DNA of 54,150 nt. Source: Sediminibacterium sp. (GTDB taxonomy: Bacteria > Bacteroidota > Bacteroidia > Chitinophagales > Chitinophagaceae). A program made the position numbers and the translations under genes. Below the pieces are notes generated by a model, which had not been told where the DNA came from, did not search any database, and saw only the letters and a list, made by a program, of their open reading frames with translations. Shown here piece after piece: positions 8,334 through 16,425 of this stretch (its first letter is position 1; every line of letters begins with the position of its first letter). The stretch lies in assembly GCA_027487895.1 (NCBI GenBank), contig JAIYCS010000030.1:1-54150 (forward strand), read 5' to 3'.

Positions 8334-8341
8334 TAAATATA
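8334..8341 (-). promoter_or_regulatory. Possible sialidase promoter -7 element
   Basis: TATATTTA on the minus strand matches 7 of 8 positions of TAnnTTTG, 20 nt upstream of the sialidase ATG. It lies in the divergent gap shared with the nitroreductase gene. Confidence 0.3.
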
Positions 8342-8353
8342 AGCTACAGCGCT

Positions 8354-8361
8354 TACATTTA
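8354..8361 (+). promoter_or_regulatory. Possible nitroreductase promoter -7 element
   Basis: TACATTTA (7 of 8 to TAnnTTTG) ends 4 nt before the ATG at 8366, implying a leaderless message. No well-spaced -33 element was found. Confidence 0.35.
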
Positions 8362-8365
8362 CAGC

Positions 8366-8950
8366 ATGGAAAAATTGAATACTTTAACGGACATCATATT
8401 ATCTAGAAGATCTAGTAAACCAGCTACGTTTAACGGTAATAGAATAGAAGATACCGAAATAGAAACTTTACTAAACCTAGCACACTGGGCGCCTACACAT
8501 GGCCGAACAGAACCTTGGCGTTTTAAAGTTTATGCAGGTGAGGGTGTCACTAAATTTTGTGAAGCCCACGCGGCGCTATACAAAACAAACACCGACCCCG
8601 AAGTGTTTACCACTGCAAAATTCGAGAGTCTGCAAAAATTGGGGAGCCAAACTTCCCATATTATAGGTGTGTACATGCAAAGACAAGTACCCGCAAAAAT
8701 ACCATTAGTAGAAGAAATCGCGGCTACCGCCGCAGCCATGCAAAACATACTACTTGGTGCCGAAGCCCTTGGTATCAGTGCACTTTGGAGCACGGGTGGC
8801 ATGACGCATCACCCAGCACTTAAAAGTTTTTGGGGCCTCGCAGAGGAAGATGTGGTGATGGGGTTACTCTACCTAGGTTATACCAATGAGCCCGCCGCTG
8901 CCGGTAAAAGAAATGGAACTGCTTCTGAAAAAACCGAGTGGATAAAATAG
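8366..8950 (+). CDS. Nitroreductase family protein
   Basis: 194 residues. The start ILSRRSSKPATFNG, then LLNLAHWAPTHGRTEPWRFKVY, is the FMN-binding N-terminal signature of small nitroreductases of the YdjA-like type. The later AAAMQNILLGAEALGISALW is the dimer/FMN helix region. These enzymes use NAD(P)H to reduce nitro compounds, quinones or similar acceptors; the physiological substrate is not evident. An upstream in-frame start at 8318 would add 16 residues without family similarity and precede the putative -7 element, so ATG 8366 is preferred. Confidence 0.85.
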   Translation: MEKLNTLTDIILSRRSSKPATFNGNRIEDTEIETLLNLAHWAPTHGRTEPWRFKVYAGEGVTKFCEAHAALYKTNTDPEVFTTAKFESLQKLGSQTSHIIGVYMQRQVPAKIPLVEEIAATAAAMQNILLGAEALGISALWSTGGMTHHPALKSFWGLAEEDVVMGLLYLGYTNEPAAAGKRNGTASEKTEWIK

Positions 8951-8995
8951 AGCAAATCAGATAGCATTATTACTAAAAAGCGTTTCTTTGTGTCA

Positions 8996-9577
8996 ATGGA
9001 AAAAGGTGTACAAAAATTAATTATTCTTACCGCGCCTTCCGGCGCGGGTAAGACTTCAATTACCAAGTATTTACTCGGTAAATATCCGGCGCTTTCTTTT
9101 TCTATTTCTGCAGCTACCAGGGCACCACGTGGGAAGGAAGTTGATGGTGTAGATTATCATTTTATGAGTGTGGATGCGTTCAAACAAAAAATTGATGAAG
9201 ACGCATTTATAGAATGGGAAATGGTGTACGAAGGAAGTTATTACGGCACATTAAAATCGGAACTGGACCGCATTTGGGGACTTGGAAAAATACCGATGCT
9301 TGATATTGATGTACAGGGCGCCGTGCACGTGCAGCAAGCGTTTGCGCTCAACAGCTTATCACTTTTTATTTTACCACCAAGTATCGAAGCGCTTGAAAAA
9401 AGATTATCTTTAAGAGGCACGGAAACACCAGAAAGTTTAGCTACCAGACTCAACAAAGCGAGTTATGAAATTTCATTTAGCCATCAGTTTAATCACTGTG
9501 TTGTCAATGATGATTTAGCTACTGCCTGTGCAGAAACCGAAAATTTAATTACCCAGTTTTTAGGCTGGAAAAAATAG
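8996..9577 (+). CDS. gmk: Guanylate kinase
   Basis: About 193 residues. The P-loop APSGAGKT lies near the N-terminus, then FSISAATRAPRGKEVDGVDYHF (the GMP-binding TR..R..E..G.DY region), FIEWEMVYEGSYYG and the DIDVQGA segment. It phosphorylates GMP to GDP in purine nucleotide synthesis. The ATG at 8996 is chosen over a GTG two codons upstream. TTTCTTTG at 8983-8990 resembles a -7 element (7 of 8) ending 5 nt before this ATG. The SDR gene follows after 5 nt, so both are likely co-transcribed. Confidence 0.95.
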   Translation: MEKGVQKLIILTAPSGAGKTSITKYLLGKYPALSFSISAATRAPRGKEVDGVDYHFMSVDAFKQKIDEDAFIEWEMVYEGSYYGTLKSELDRIWGLGKIPMLDIDVQGAVHVQQAFALNSLSLFILPPSIEALEKRLSLRGTETPESLATRLNKASYEISFSHQFNHCVVNDDLATACAETENLITQFLGWKK

Positions 9578-9582
9578 TACGT

Positions 9583-10401
9583 ATGTCATTCAAAAACAGA
9601 ACCGTTCTTATTACTGGTGCTACCAGAGGTATTGGAAAAGCCATTGCTATTAAGCTTGCAAAAGAAGGTGCTAATATTGTTATTGCAGCAAAAAGCGTAA
9701 CCGAAGATCCAAGACTTGGAGGCACTATTTATACGGCTGCTGCCGAGGTAGAAGCTGCTGGTGGCAAGTGTTTGGCGGTTCAAGTAGACATTAGATTTGA
9801 AGATCAAATAGAAGCAGCGGTTGCTAAAGCCGTGGAAACATTTGGTGGCATTGATGTAGTGATTAATAACGCTTCTGCCATTCAATTAACAGGTACCGAG
9901 CAAACCGAAAGTAAAAAGTTTGACCTCATGCACAGCATTAATGTGCGTGGTACTTTTTTAGTGGTGAAGCACTGTTTACCGCATTTGAAAAAAGGAAACA
10001 ATCCACACATACTTACGCTTTCTCCACCCATTAACATGGATCCAAGATGGTTAGGACCGCATGTAGCGTATACCATTAGCAAGTTTAACATGAGTATGCT
10101 TGCACTAGGTTGGGCTCAAGAATTTAAAGCTGCGGGTATTGCTTCTAACGCCATATGGCCAAAAACAACGATCGATACCGCTGCTGTTAGAAATTTACTA
10201 GGCGGTCAGGCGCTTGCCAATATGAGCCGCACCACCGATATTATGGCCGATGCGGCGTATTATATTTTAAGGCAAAATGCAGCAGATTGCACGGGTCATA
10301 CTTTTACAGATGAAGAAGTGCTTGCAAAAGAAGGCATCACTAATTTAGACCACTACGCAGTAGTGCCTGGCGGACAGTTGTTCAACGACCTATTTGTATA
10401 A
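9583..10401 (+). CDS. Short-chain dehydrogenase (HSDL2-like SDR)
   Basis: 272 residues. TGATRGIGKAIA is the Rossmann glycine-rich NAD(P) motif (about residues 11-22). VINNAS is the NNAG equivalent and YTISK is the YxxxK catalytic pair. The length and the segments AAKSVTEDPRLGGTIYTAA and LSPPINMDPRW resemble the hydroxysteroid dehydrogenase-like 2 (HSDL2) type SDRs, often linked with fatty acid or peroxisomal metabolism in eukaryotes. The substrate is unknown in bacteria. It follows gmk by 5 nt. A role in the nucleotide pathway is not implied by this pairing. Confidence 0.82.
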   Translation: MSFKNRTVLITGATRGIGKAIAIKLAKEGANIVIAAKSVTEDPRLGGTIYTAAAEVEAAGGKCLAVQVDIRFEDQIEAAVAKAVETFGGIDVVINNASAIQLTGTEQTESKKFDLMHSINVRGTFLVVKHCLPHLKKGNNPHILTLSPPINMDPRWLGPHVAYTISKFNMSMLALGWAQEFKAAGIASNAIWPKTTIDTAAVRNLLGGQALANMSRTTDIMADAAYYILRQNAADCTGHTFTDEEVLAKEGITNLDHYAVVPGGQLFNDLFV

Positions 10402-10417
10402 CCCTATCTAGGTAAAT

Positions 10418-11944
10418 TTAGTTAGCTGGATTTTCTGGGCGCATTTGTGGGAATAACAACACATCCTGAATAGAAGGTTGGTTGGTCATCATCATACACA
10501 AACGGTCTATACCTATACCAATACCCGCAGTAGGTGGCATACCGTATTCTAGAGCACGTAAAAAGTCGTGGTCAATAAACATCGCTTCATCATCACCACG
10601 CTCCATCAGTTTCATTTGCTCTTCAAAACGTTCGCGCTGATCGATAGGGTCGTTTAATTCAGAATACGCGTTGGCTATTTCTTTTCCATTTACCATCAGC
10701 TCAAAACGCTCTACAAGCCCTGGTTTAGAACGGTGCTTTTTGGTTAAAGGACTCATTTCTACCGGATAATCAATAATAAACGTGGGCTGAATAAAAGTAT
10801 GTTCCGATGTAGCTCCAAAAAGCTCATCAATAAGTTTCCCTTTACCAATATTGGTTGGTACATCAATATGTAATTGCTTGCACACGGCTCTTAATCCTTC
10901 TTCGTCGAGGCCGCTTACATCAATGCCCGTATTTTCTTTAATGGCATCATGAATGCTTATGCGCTTAAAGGGTGCTTTAAAATCGATGGTTTTATCACCA
11001 ACGGTTACAACAGTTGTGCCGTGTAACGCCAATGCAATTTTTTCAAATAGTTGCTCGGTGGTTTCCATCATCCAGAAATAATCTTTGTACGCGGTGTACC
11101 ATTCTAGCACGGTAAATTCTGGATTGTGGGTTCTATCCATTCCCTCATTTCTAAAGTTTCTACTAAACTCATATACCCAGTCAAATCCACCTACTATTAA
11201 TCTTTTTAAATAAAGCTCATTGGCAATACGCAAATAAAAAGGCACATCAAGTGCATTATGATGCGTTGCAAATGGACGCGCTGCGGCACCACCCGGAATG
11301 GCCTGTAACACAGGCGTATCAACCTCTAACGCACCTTGTGCATTTAAAAATTCACGAATGGTATTAATCAGTTTTGTTCTTTTTACAAACGTATCTTTTA
11401 CATCCGGATTGATAATTAAATCGGCGTAGCGTTGACGGTATCTAAACTCTGGATCTGTTACTGCATCAAATACATTACCCTCATCATCACGCTTTACAAC
11501 TGGTAATGGCTTTAATGATTTTGTTAAAAGAGTTAAGCTATCGGCATGAATAGATGTTTCACCCGTTTTAGTAATAAAGGCATAACCGGTTACACCAATA
11601 ATATCGCCTAAATCTAGTCCGTGCTTTACCACATTGTCCCAAAAACTAAAGTCTTCACCAGGGCATATATTGTCTCTTTTTACATAGAGTTGAATAATGC
11701 CTTTGGTGTCCTGAATTTTTATAAAAAATACCTTGCCTTTGTCGTTGATGCTCATGATACGACCAGCTACACAAACAGCTGCAAAATCCGCGGCCGTTTC
11801 TTCGGTAAAGCCATCTTTTATATCTACCGAGTAGTGTGTTACCGGGTATAATGCTGCCGGAAATGCATCCACACCTGCGCTTTGCATCGCTTGCAGTTTT
11901 TCTCTACGAATTATTTCTTGTTCACTTAAATGTGGCTGACTCAT
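10418..11944 (-). CDS. lysS: Lysine--tRNA ligase (class II)
   Basis: 508 residues. It has an N-terminal OB-fold anticodon-binding domain (about 55-160, with VAGRIMSINDKGKVFF). Class II motif 2 is RNFRNEGMDRTHNPEF and motif 3 is GIGIGIDRL near the C-terminus. ANAYSELNDPIDQRERF is a LysRS signature. It charges tRNA-Lys. The length is normal. A promoter-like TTTTG, 19 nt, TAATTTCG on the minus strand lies about 60 nt upstream. It converges with the SDR gene, leaving 16 nt between stops. Confidence 0.97.
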   Translation of the reverse strand: MSQPHLSEQEIIRREKLQAMQSAGVDAFPAALYPVTHYSVDIKDGFTEETAADFAAVCVAGRIMSINDKGKVFFIKIQDTKGIIQLYVKRDNICPGEDFSFWDNVVKHGLDLGDIIGVTGYAFITKTGETSIHADSLTLLTKSLKPLPVVKRDDEGNVFDAVTDPEFRYRQRYADLIINPDVKDTFVKRTKLINTIREFLNAQGALEVDTPVLQAIPGGAAARPFATHHNALDVPFYLRIANELYLKRLIVGGFDWVYEFSRNFRNEGMDRTHNPEFTVLEWYTAYKDYFWMMETTEQLFEKIALALHGTTVVTVGDKTIDFKAPFKRISIHDAIKENTGIDVSGLDEEGLRAVCKQLHIDVPTNIGKGKLIDELFGATSEHTFIQPTFIIDYPVEMSPLTKKHRSKPGLVERFELMVNGKEIANAYSELNDPIDQRERFEEQMKLMERGDDEAMFIDHDFLRALEYGMPPTAGIGIGIDRLCMMMTNQPSIQDVLLFPQMRPENPAN

Positions 11945-12004
11945 ATCTATTAGAATTTAATGGCGCATTCACCAAGCATCATTGCAATGTGTATTAGCGC
12001 GCTG

Positions 12005-12036
12005 CGAAATTAAGACATGCTGCTCGTTTACCAAAA
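12005..12036 (-). promoter_or_regulatory. Putative lysS promoter
   Basis: On the minus strand TTTTG (12032-12036), a 19-nt spacer and TAATTTCG (12005-12012; 7 of 8 to TAnnTTTG) match Bacteroidota spacing. The predicted leader is about 50-60 nt. Confidence 0.45.
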
Positions 12037-12056
12037 TGAAGTAAGGGGCTGCTTAA

Positions 12057-12638
12057 TTATAGTAGTTGGTATAGGATTTCTTTCTGACCCATTTCAATCA
12101 TATCACCAGGCTGCATGTTAGCAATAGAGAGTTTGCCAATACTATACCTTATAAGCCTAAGGGTTGGAAAGCCAACGGCAGCGGTCATTTTACGAACCTG
12201 CCTGTTTTTCCCTTCCGTCAAAGACAAATGAATCCAAGGCGCTGGAATTTCTTTTCTAAATCTGATGGGTGGATTTCTAGGAGGCACCACAGGATCTATT
12301 TCAAAAATGGCCGCTCGTGCAGGTTTGGTGAGATAGGGTTTGCCATCTACTTGAATGGTAACACCAGCCTCTAATTTTTGAATCGCTTCGTTGGTAATGG
12401 CACCATCTACTTGTGCATAGTAAGTACGCTGGTGCGCAAAACTAGGATGCAATAATTGATGGTTTAAAGAAGTATCGTTTGTTAAAATAAGTAAGCCTTC
12501 ACTATCTGCATCAAGCCTGCCAACAGGGTATACATCCTTTGGTACATCAAAGTAATTGGCTAGTGTTTCTTTATTTTCGATGGGCGAAAATTGAGAAGCA
12601 ACAAGGTATGGTTTGTAAATAATAAAGTACTGATTCAT
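12057..12638 (-). CDS. rRNA pseudouridine synthase, RluE/RsuA type
   Basis: 193 residues from the chosen ATG. YPVGRLDADSEGLLILTND contains the GRLD motif with the catalytic aspartate. Later segments (YYAQVDG, HLSLTEGKNRQVRKM, VGFPTLRLIRYSIG) are typical of the RluE/RsuA branch without an S4 domain. It converts specific uridines in rRNA (probably 23S) to pseudouridine. An upstream start at 12776 would add 46 residues with no family similarity, and the hairpin at 12649-12672 falls inside that extension, so ATG 12638 is preferred. A terminator-like hairpin ends directly before this ATG. Confidence 0.88.
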   Translation of the reverse strand: MNQYFIIYKPYLVASQFSPIENKETLANYFDVPKDVYPVGRLDADSEGLLILTNDTSLNHQLLHPSFAHQRTYYAQVDGAITNEAIQKLEAGVTIQVDGKPYLTKPARAAIFEIDPVVPPRNPPIRFRKEIPAPWIHLSLTEGKNRQVRKMTAAVGFPTLRLIRYSIGKLSIANMQPGDMIEMGQKEILYQLL

Positions 12639-12640
12639 GT

Positions 12641-12672
12641 ATAAAACAAAAGTCTCGCAGAAGCGAGACTTT
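12641..12672 (-). terminator. Hairpin plus U-rich tract directly upstream of the pseudouridine synthase start
   Basis: A perfect 10-bp stem (AAAGTCTCGC / GCGAGACTTT; arms 12649-12658 and 12663-12672) with a 4-nt loop is followed on the minus strand by TTGTTTTA. The tract ends 2 nt before the ATG at 12638. It has the shape of an intrinsic terminator on the minus strand but sits in the 5' leader, so it may be an attenuator or the end of a short leader RNA. Confidence 0.6.
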
Positions 12673-12696
12673 ATATATGGATGGGTTAGTAAGTAC

Positions 12697-12714
12697 AGGG
12701 AAATAAATTTCCCT
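12697..12714. repeat. 18-bp inverted repeat in the divergent rluE-type/lpxD gap
   Basis: AGGGAAAT-AA-ATTTCCCT is a perfect 8+8 palindrome. It overlaps the position where transcription from the putative minus-strand promoter (12719-12748) would begin, so it could be an operator or a leader hairpin. The rest of the gap 12715-12887 holds the two putative promoters and nothing else I can identify. Confidence 0.5.
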
Positions 12715-12718
12715 ACCA

Positions 12719-12748
12719 CAATATTAAAAATACTTTTAGATGATTCAA
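12719..12748 (-). promoter_or_regulatory. Possible promoter for the pseudouridine synthase leader
   Basis: Minus strand TTG (12746-12748), 19-nt spacer, TAATATTG (12719-12726; 7 of 8 to TAnnTTTG). It would give a leader of about 75 nt containing the inverted repeat and the terminator-like hairpin. Confidence 0.35.
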
Positions 12749-12858
12749 TATTATTTGTAAACAATTTTATTAACATTTTAGAATCAAATGGGTATACTGC
12801 ATCAAAAGCTAGCGTGCTAAATACATTTTAGCGTTTAGTGCTTATGCGCATGGTGTCT

Positions 12859-12866
12859 TACCTTTA
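12859..12866 (+). promoter_or_regulatory. Possible lpxD promoter -7 element
   Basis: TACCTTTA matches 7 of 8 positions of TAnnTTTG and lies 21 nt before the lpxD ATG. Confidence 0.35.
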
Positions 12867-12887
12867 CATCCAATTAAAACATCCTGT

Positions 12888-13832
12888 ATGAAGTTTCCAA
12901 GTCCTGTTTTAGTGAGTCGTATTGCCGAATTAATTGATGCTACCGTAATTGGTGATGCACATGCAAACGTGCATGGTATCAATGAAATTCATGTGGTGGA
13001 ACCAGGAGATTTGGTATTTGTAGACCATCCAAAATATTATGATACCTGCCTTAATAGTGCAGCAAGTTTTATCATCATAAATACTTCAGATGTTACGGTT
13101 CCTGAAGGAAAAACAATACTCGTTACCAAGGATCCATTTGAATCTTATCTTACCATTGTTGCTCATTTTAATCCCGTACTAAAAGCCACAGAATCCATAG
13201 CAGCAAGTGCTTTGATAGGAGAAGGTACTTATATTATGCCGCAGGTTTTTATTGGTAATCATGTTCGAATTGGAAAAAATTGTAGAATCTATCCGGGTGT
13301 TTGCATTTTAGATAACACCGTTATTGGAGACAACGTTATTGTACAAGCAGGTAGCATTATTGGTAGCGATGCATTTTATTATAACACCAAAAAAAATAGG
13401 GAGCAGTGGTTCAAAAAAATGGAAAGCTGTGGATCGGTGGTGCTTGAAGATGGTGTAGAAATTGGTGCCAACTGTACCATCGATAGAGGCGTTACTGCCA
13501 TCACTAAAATTGGTGCAGGTACTAAAATAGACAACGGGGTACATATAGGTCATGATACCATTATTGGAAAAAATTGTTTGCTTGCGGCACAAGTAGGAAT
13601 TGCTGGAGGAACTATTTTGGAAGATGGCGTTACCCTATGGGGACAGGTAGGTGTTAATAAAACAATTCGAATTGGAGCCGGCGCTGTAGTGCTAGGGCAA
13701 GCTGGTGTTACCAACAATTTAGAAGGGGGCAAAACCTATATGGGCTTTCCTGCCACCGAAGCTTCTGCTAAAAGACGCGAACTTGTTTGGATCAAAAGAA
13801 TTCCTGAACTCTGGAAAAAAGTAATGGACTAA
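12888..13832 (+). CDS. lpxD: UDP-3-O-(3-hydroxyacyl)glucosamine N-acyltransferase (LpxD)
   Basis: 314 residues. It has an N-terminal uridine-binding domain (residues about 1-100) followed by a left-handed beta-helix of hexapeptide repeats (VFIGNHVRIGKNCRIYPG and onward). The segment GVHIGHDTIIG carries the catalytic histidine of the LpxD/LpxA group. It adds the second acyl chain to UDP-glucosamine in lipid A synthesis, using acyl-ACP, at the cytoplasmic face. Bacteroidota often carry more than one LpxD-like gene, and this copy stands alone rather than in the lpxC/lpxA operon, so it may be the secondary paralogue. Confidence 0.85.
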   Translation: MKFPSPVLVSRIAELIDATVIGDAHANVHGINEIHVVEPGDLVFVDHPKYYDTCLNSAASFIIINTSDVTVPEGKTILVTKDPFESYLTIVAHFNPVLKATESIAASALIGEGTYIMPQVFIGNHVRIGKNCRIYPGVCILDNTVIGDNVIVQAGSIIGSDAFYYNTKKNREQWFKKMESCGSVVLEDGVEIGANCTIDRGVTAITKIGAGTKIDNGVHIGHDTIIGKNCLLAAQVGIAGGTILEDGVTLWGQVGVNKTIRIGAGAVVLGQAGVTNNLEGGKTYMGFPATEASAKRRELVWIKRIPELWKKVMD

Positions 13833-13848
13833 TCTATTCCGGTTATCA

Positions 13849-14838
13849 CTACAGGTTATATTTTTCCTTCAATTCCGCCACTACTCTCGTAATCGTATTT
13901 TCAAGTGGGGTATATGAGAAATGAGGTAAGGCTTTGAGTAATTTGGTATTATCAAAATTAACAACAGCCTGTGCCGTTAACGTCGTTTCCTTGGTTAATA
14001 AAGGGGAACTACCCGTAAAAAAGGCCTTTACGGCTTCAAGCCTCCAAACAATGGATGCCAGAAGTGGCGTTACCCTTTTATGCGGTCGTGGCACTTTAAA
14101 AGCGTCGGCAATCAAATTAAATATGGTGCGGTAAGGGGTATTGTGGCCGCTAATAATAAAGCGCTGCGCGCTAATATCACTTTTCATGAGGGCTGTCATG
14201 GCAGTTGTTACATCTTTTACATCCACAAAGCCACTTGCCCCGTTTGTATACCACGGAAAGCGGTTATACGCCGATTTAAAAATACCCGAAGACCCTCCAT
14301 TCCAGTCGCCACTACCGAGTATAATCACCGGGTTTACAATAACGGCGTCAAGTCCTTCCCCAATTCCACGCCACACTTCCATTTCTGCTAAATATTTTGT
14401 TTTTCCGTATTCGCTATTACTTGTTTCTTCGGACCAGTTCATGGTTTCATTGATGGGACCATCTTCTCTAATTCTACCAAGTGCCGCCACAGAACTTACA
14501 AACAATAATTTTTTGATGTTAGCATCAATACATGCATTTACAACATTTGCAGTGCCATCGATATTGGTCGCGTGCATGCGCTGTTTTTGTTTTGGATCAA
14601 AAGATACAATCGCTGCACAGTGGTAAACTTCAGTAACACCCTTGAGCGCTTCTTCTAGTACCACAACATCTAAAATATCGCCTTCGATCCACTCAATTTT
14701 ATCTGCAAATTTTACAGCTGGTATTTGCTTACGGTACAGTGCACGTATTTGTAAATCAGTTGCGCCGTCATGACTTTTAACTAAAGTTTCAATCAATGAA
14801 GCACCGAGTAAACCACTTGCACCAGTTATAAAAATCAT
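13849..14838 (-). CDS. NAD-dependent epimerase/dehydratase family protein (extended SDR)
   Basis: 329 residues. The Rossmann motif TGASGLLGASL is at residues 5-15. VYHCAAIVSFDP is the family's HxAA segment, FVSSVAALG holds the serine, and YGKTKYLAE is the YxxxK catalytic motif. The overall pattern resembles dihydroflavonol 4-reductase/3-beta-HSD-like extended SDRs. The substrate is unknown. The gene begins 9 nt after the Fur-family gene, so SCO, Fur-family and epimerase genes probably form one minus-strand transcript. Confidence 0.85.
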   Translation of the reverse strand: MIFITGASGLLGASLIETLVKSHDGATDLQIRALYRKQIPAVKFADKIEWIEGDILDVVVLEEALKGVTEVYHCAAIVSFDPKQKQRMHATNIDGTANVVNACIDANIKKLLFVSSVAALGRIREDGPINETMNWSEETSNSEYGKTKYLAEMEVWRGIGEGLDAVIVNPVIILGSGDWNGGSSGIFKSAYNRFPWYTNGASGFVDVKDVTTAMTALMKSDISAQRFIISGHNTPYRTIFNLIADAFKVPRPHKRVTPLLASIVWRLEAVKAFFTGSSPLLTKETTLTAQAVVNFDNTKLLKALPHFSYTPLENTITRVVAELKEKYNL

Positions 14839-14847
14839 AAATAAAAT

Positions 14848-15273
14848 TTAAGATACATTGTTACAAAAATTACAAACGCCACTTACCACCATATCAATTT
14901 GTGTGGCATTAAATCCAGTGGGCATTTTTACAGCAGGCACCACTATATGTTCTAAACAAAATGTTTTATTACAGTTGTCACAAATAAAATGAACATGGTT
15001 ATCGTGGTGATGGCCAGCACTACAACTGTCTTTGCAAAGTGCATATACAACCGCATTGTCTGGCGTAGGGATGGTATGAATAATCCCTTTGTCTACAAAG
15101 GTTTGAAGGGTTCTATAAATGGTAACGCGATCAAAATCTGTTCCCACATAGTCTTCAATATCAGCATGCGCTAGTGCCGAATTTTTTTGAAAAAAACTAT
15201 CGAGTATTTTTTTTCTACTATCGGTAATACTGAGACCACTCCGCTTTAATAGATCAATTATTTTTTGTTCCAC
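14848..15273 (-). CDS. Fur-family transcriptional regulator
   Basis: 141 residues, GTG start 7 nt after the SCO stop. The winged helix includes DRVTIYRTLQTFVDKGII, the recognition helix of the Fur/Zur/PerR family. GHHHDNHVHFICDNC is the histidine-rich metal-binding hinge. The cysteine pairs CDNC (98, 101) and CNFC (134, 137) form the structural zinc site. The metal sensed cannot be decided from sequence; Zur- or Fur-like is possible. Lying between a SCO copper chaperone gene and divergent to a MerC protein, it may regulate this metal-related locus and itself. Confidence 0.9.
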   Translation of the reverse strand: MEQKIIDLLKRSGLSITDSRKKILDSFFQKNSALAHADIEDYVGTDFDRVTIYRTLQTFVDKGIIHTIPTPDNAVVYALCKDSCSAGHHHDNHVHFICDNCNKTFCLEHIVVPAVKMPTGFNATQIDMVVSGVCNFCNNVS

Positions 15274-15280
15274 CTATTAC

Positions 15281-15937
15281 TTATTGGGGGTTGTTGGTAA
15301 AAACGCCATTTACAAATGTGCCCGAAACACTTTCTGCGAGTAGCTTTTTAATATCTATTTGAAGTTGCTGTAAATCTGTTTGTTTGAGTGCATCGTATAC
15401 TTGTCCGCGTACTTTTCCATTACGATCAACAAGTGCAAAAAACTGGGTATGAATAAATTGATCTTCAATTTTTTCTACATTGTTTTTTGGATCATCGAGT
15501 AAATAAGAGCTTCTTGCCATTTGGTATAAACTATCCTTTCGGCCCGTTAACAGCACCCATTTTTTAGTATCAATTTGTAAAGAGTCAGCGTATTTTTTAA
15601 GACGTGCCACCGAATCTGTTTCAGGATTACAAGTATGTGCTACAATTAAAAAATCGGGATTTGATTTATTGGCTTCATAAATGGTACGCATACTTTCGTG
15701 CATGCGTGGACAGATGCCTTTACAGGTTGTAAAAAAATATTGCACAACTGTTACCTTACCACTCATGTCTTGATTGGTAAATGATTTACCATTTTGTGTG
15801 GTAAACATAAAAGGCTTCACATAACCAAGGGTGGTTAGTTTGGGTTTCCAATTATCGGTTCCACGAAACAAGAAGTAATAGAATCCTGCTAACAAAAGGG
15901 TAAAAAACACTAGGTAAATGGCCAGTTTCTTGCTCAT
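15281..15937 (-). CDS. SCO1/SenC family copper chaperone
   Basis: 218 residues from the chosen ATG. One N-terminal membrane helix (residues about 5-24) is followed by a thioredoxin fold. The copper-binding CKGICP motif (C72, C76) and the distal histidine in DQFIHTQ (H163) are both present, so the copper site is intact. SCO proteins deliver copper to the CuA centre of cytochrome oxidase or act as thiol reductases. A well-spaced promoter (TTG, 17 nt, TAACTTTG; 15955-15982) sits just upstream, which argues against the alternative ATG at 16006. It heads the SCO, Fur-family, epimerase unit. Confidence 0.9.
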   Translation of the reverse strand: MSKKLAIYLVFFTLLLAGFYYFLFRGTDNWKPKLTTLGYVKPFMFTTQNGKSFTNQDMSGKVTVVQYFFTTCKGICPRMHESMRTIYEANKSNPDFLIVAHTCNPETDSVARLKKYADSLQIDTKKWVLLTGRKDSLYQMARSSYLLDDPKNNVEKIEDQFIHTQFFALVDRNGKVRGQVYDALKQTDLQQLQIDIKKLLAESVSGTFVNGVFTNNPQ

Positions 15938-15954
15938 ACGATTCGAATTGGCCT

Positions 15955-15982
15955 CAAAGTTACGGTTATTGATGCTCCACAA
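15955..15982 (-). promoter_or_regulatory. Putative promoter of the SCO/Fur/epimerase unit
   Basis: Minus strand TTG (15980-15982), 17-nt spacer, TAACTTTG (15955-15962), an exact TAnnTTTG match, 17 nt before the ATG at 15937. Confidence 0.6.
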
Positions 15983-15995
15983 GGGTATTTTAACA

Positions 15996-16027
15996 TTTTG
16001 CAACATAGTTGCAATAGTGTACCTTTA
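15996..16027 (+). promoter_or_regulatory. Putative merC-type gene promoter
   Basis: TTTTG (15996-16000), a 19-nt spacer and TACCTTTA (16020-16027; 7 of 8). It ends 5 nt before the GTG at 16033, so the message may be leaderless. It is divergent from and adjacent to the SCO promoter. Confidence 0.5.
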
Positions 16028-16032
16028 TATCT

Positions 16033-16425
16033 GTGAAATTCAAGATTAACTGGGACGCTTTTGGTATTGCCGCATCGGTGGCATGCGCTATACATTGTGC
16101 TGTGCTGCCACTTATTTTGAGCAGTTTGCCCCTTTTTGGTATTAATATCATTGAAAATCAAGGCTTTGAGTTTCTCATGATTGCCCTTGCATTTGTAGTT
16201 GGCGTTTACTCCTTATACCATGGACGAAAAAAACACCACCATAGTTATTATCCCATGGTCTTGTTTGCAGCGGGTATCAGCCTACTTTTTATAAAATCAA
16301 TGCTGCATTCGCATAGCCTCATGCTACTGCTCCCTGCAGTTTCACTTGTAGTAATAGCGCATTATTTAAACTATAAATTGTGCCGGGTACATAACCACGC
16401 TCACGCCGACGATTGCAACCATTAG
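16033..16425 (+). CDS. MerC-domain membrane protein with His/Cys-rich tail
   Basis: 130 residues, GTG start; no downstream ATG could retain the first helix. The motif [10 protein letters not shown] in the first helix (C18, H21, C22) is the metal-binding site of the MerC domain. Four membrane helices are predicted. A cytosolic or periplasmic loop GRKKHHH and the C-terminus [14 protein letters not shown] add further potential metal ligands. MerC proteins take up mercuric ion in mer operons. Without other mer genes here, a general transition-metal role linked to the divergent SCO/Fur genes is more likely. Its stop overlaps the stop of the convergent cysS. Confidence 0.82.
   Translation: MKFKINWDAFGIAASVACAIHCAVLPLILSSLPLFGINIIENQGFEFLMIALAFVVGVYSLYHGRKKHHHSYYPMVLFAAGISLLFIKSMLHSHSLMLLLPAVSLVVIAHYLNYKLCRVHNHAHADDCNH

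Noticed and set aside
12777-12887. Gap searched for tRNA, 6S-like or other structured RNA.
   Set aside because: No cloverleaf or long rod-like pairing was found; the AT-rich sequence is consistent with divergent promoters.
14080-14626. Open frames on the plus strand (103 and 161 codons) opposite the epimerase gene.
   Set aside because: They are antisense to a clear extended-SDR gene, show no family motif, and have low-complexity composition.
15938-16006. ATG giving a 23-residue longer SCO protein.
   Set aside because: A well-spaced promoter lies within this stretch, and the shorter form has a normal membrane anchor.
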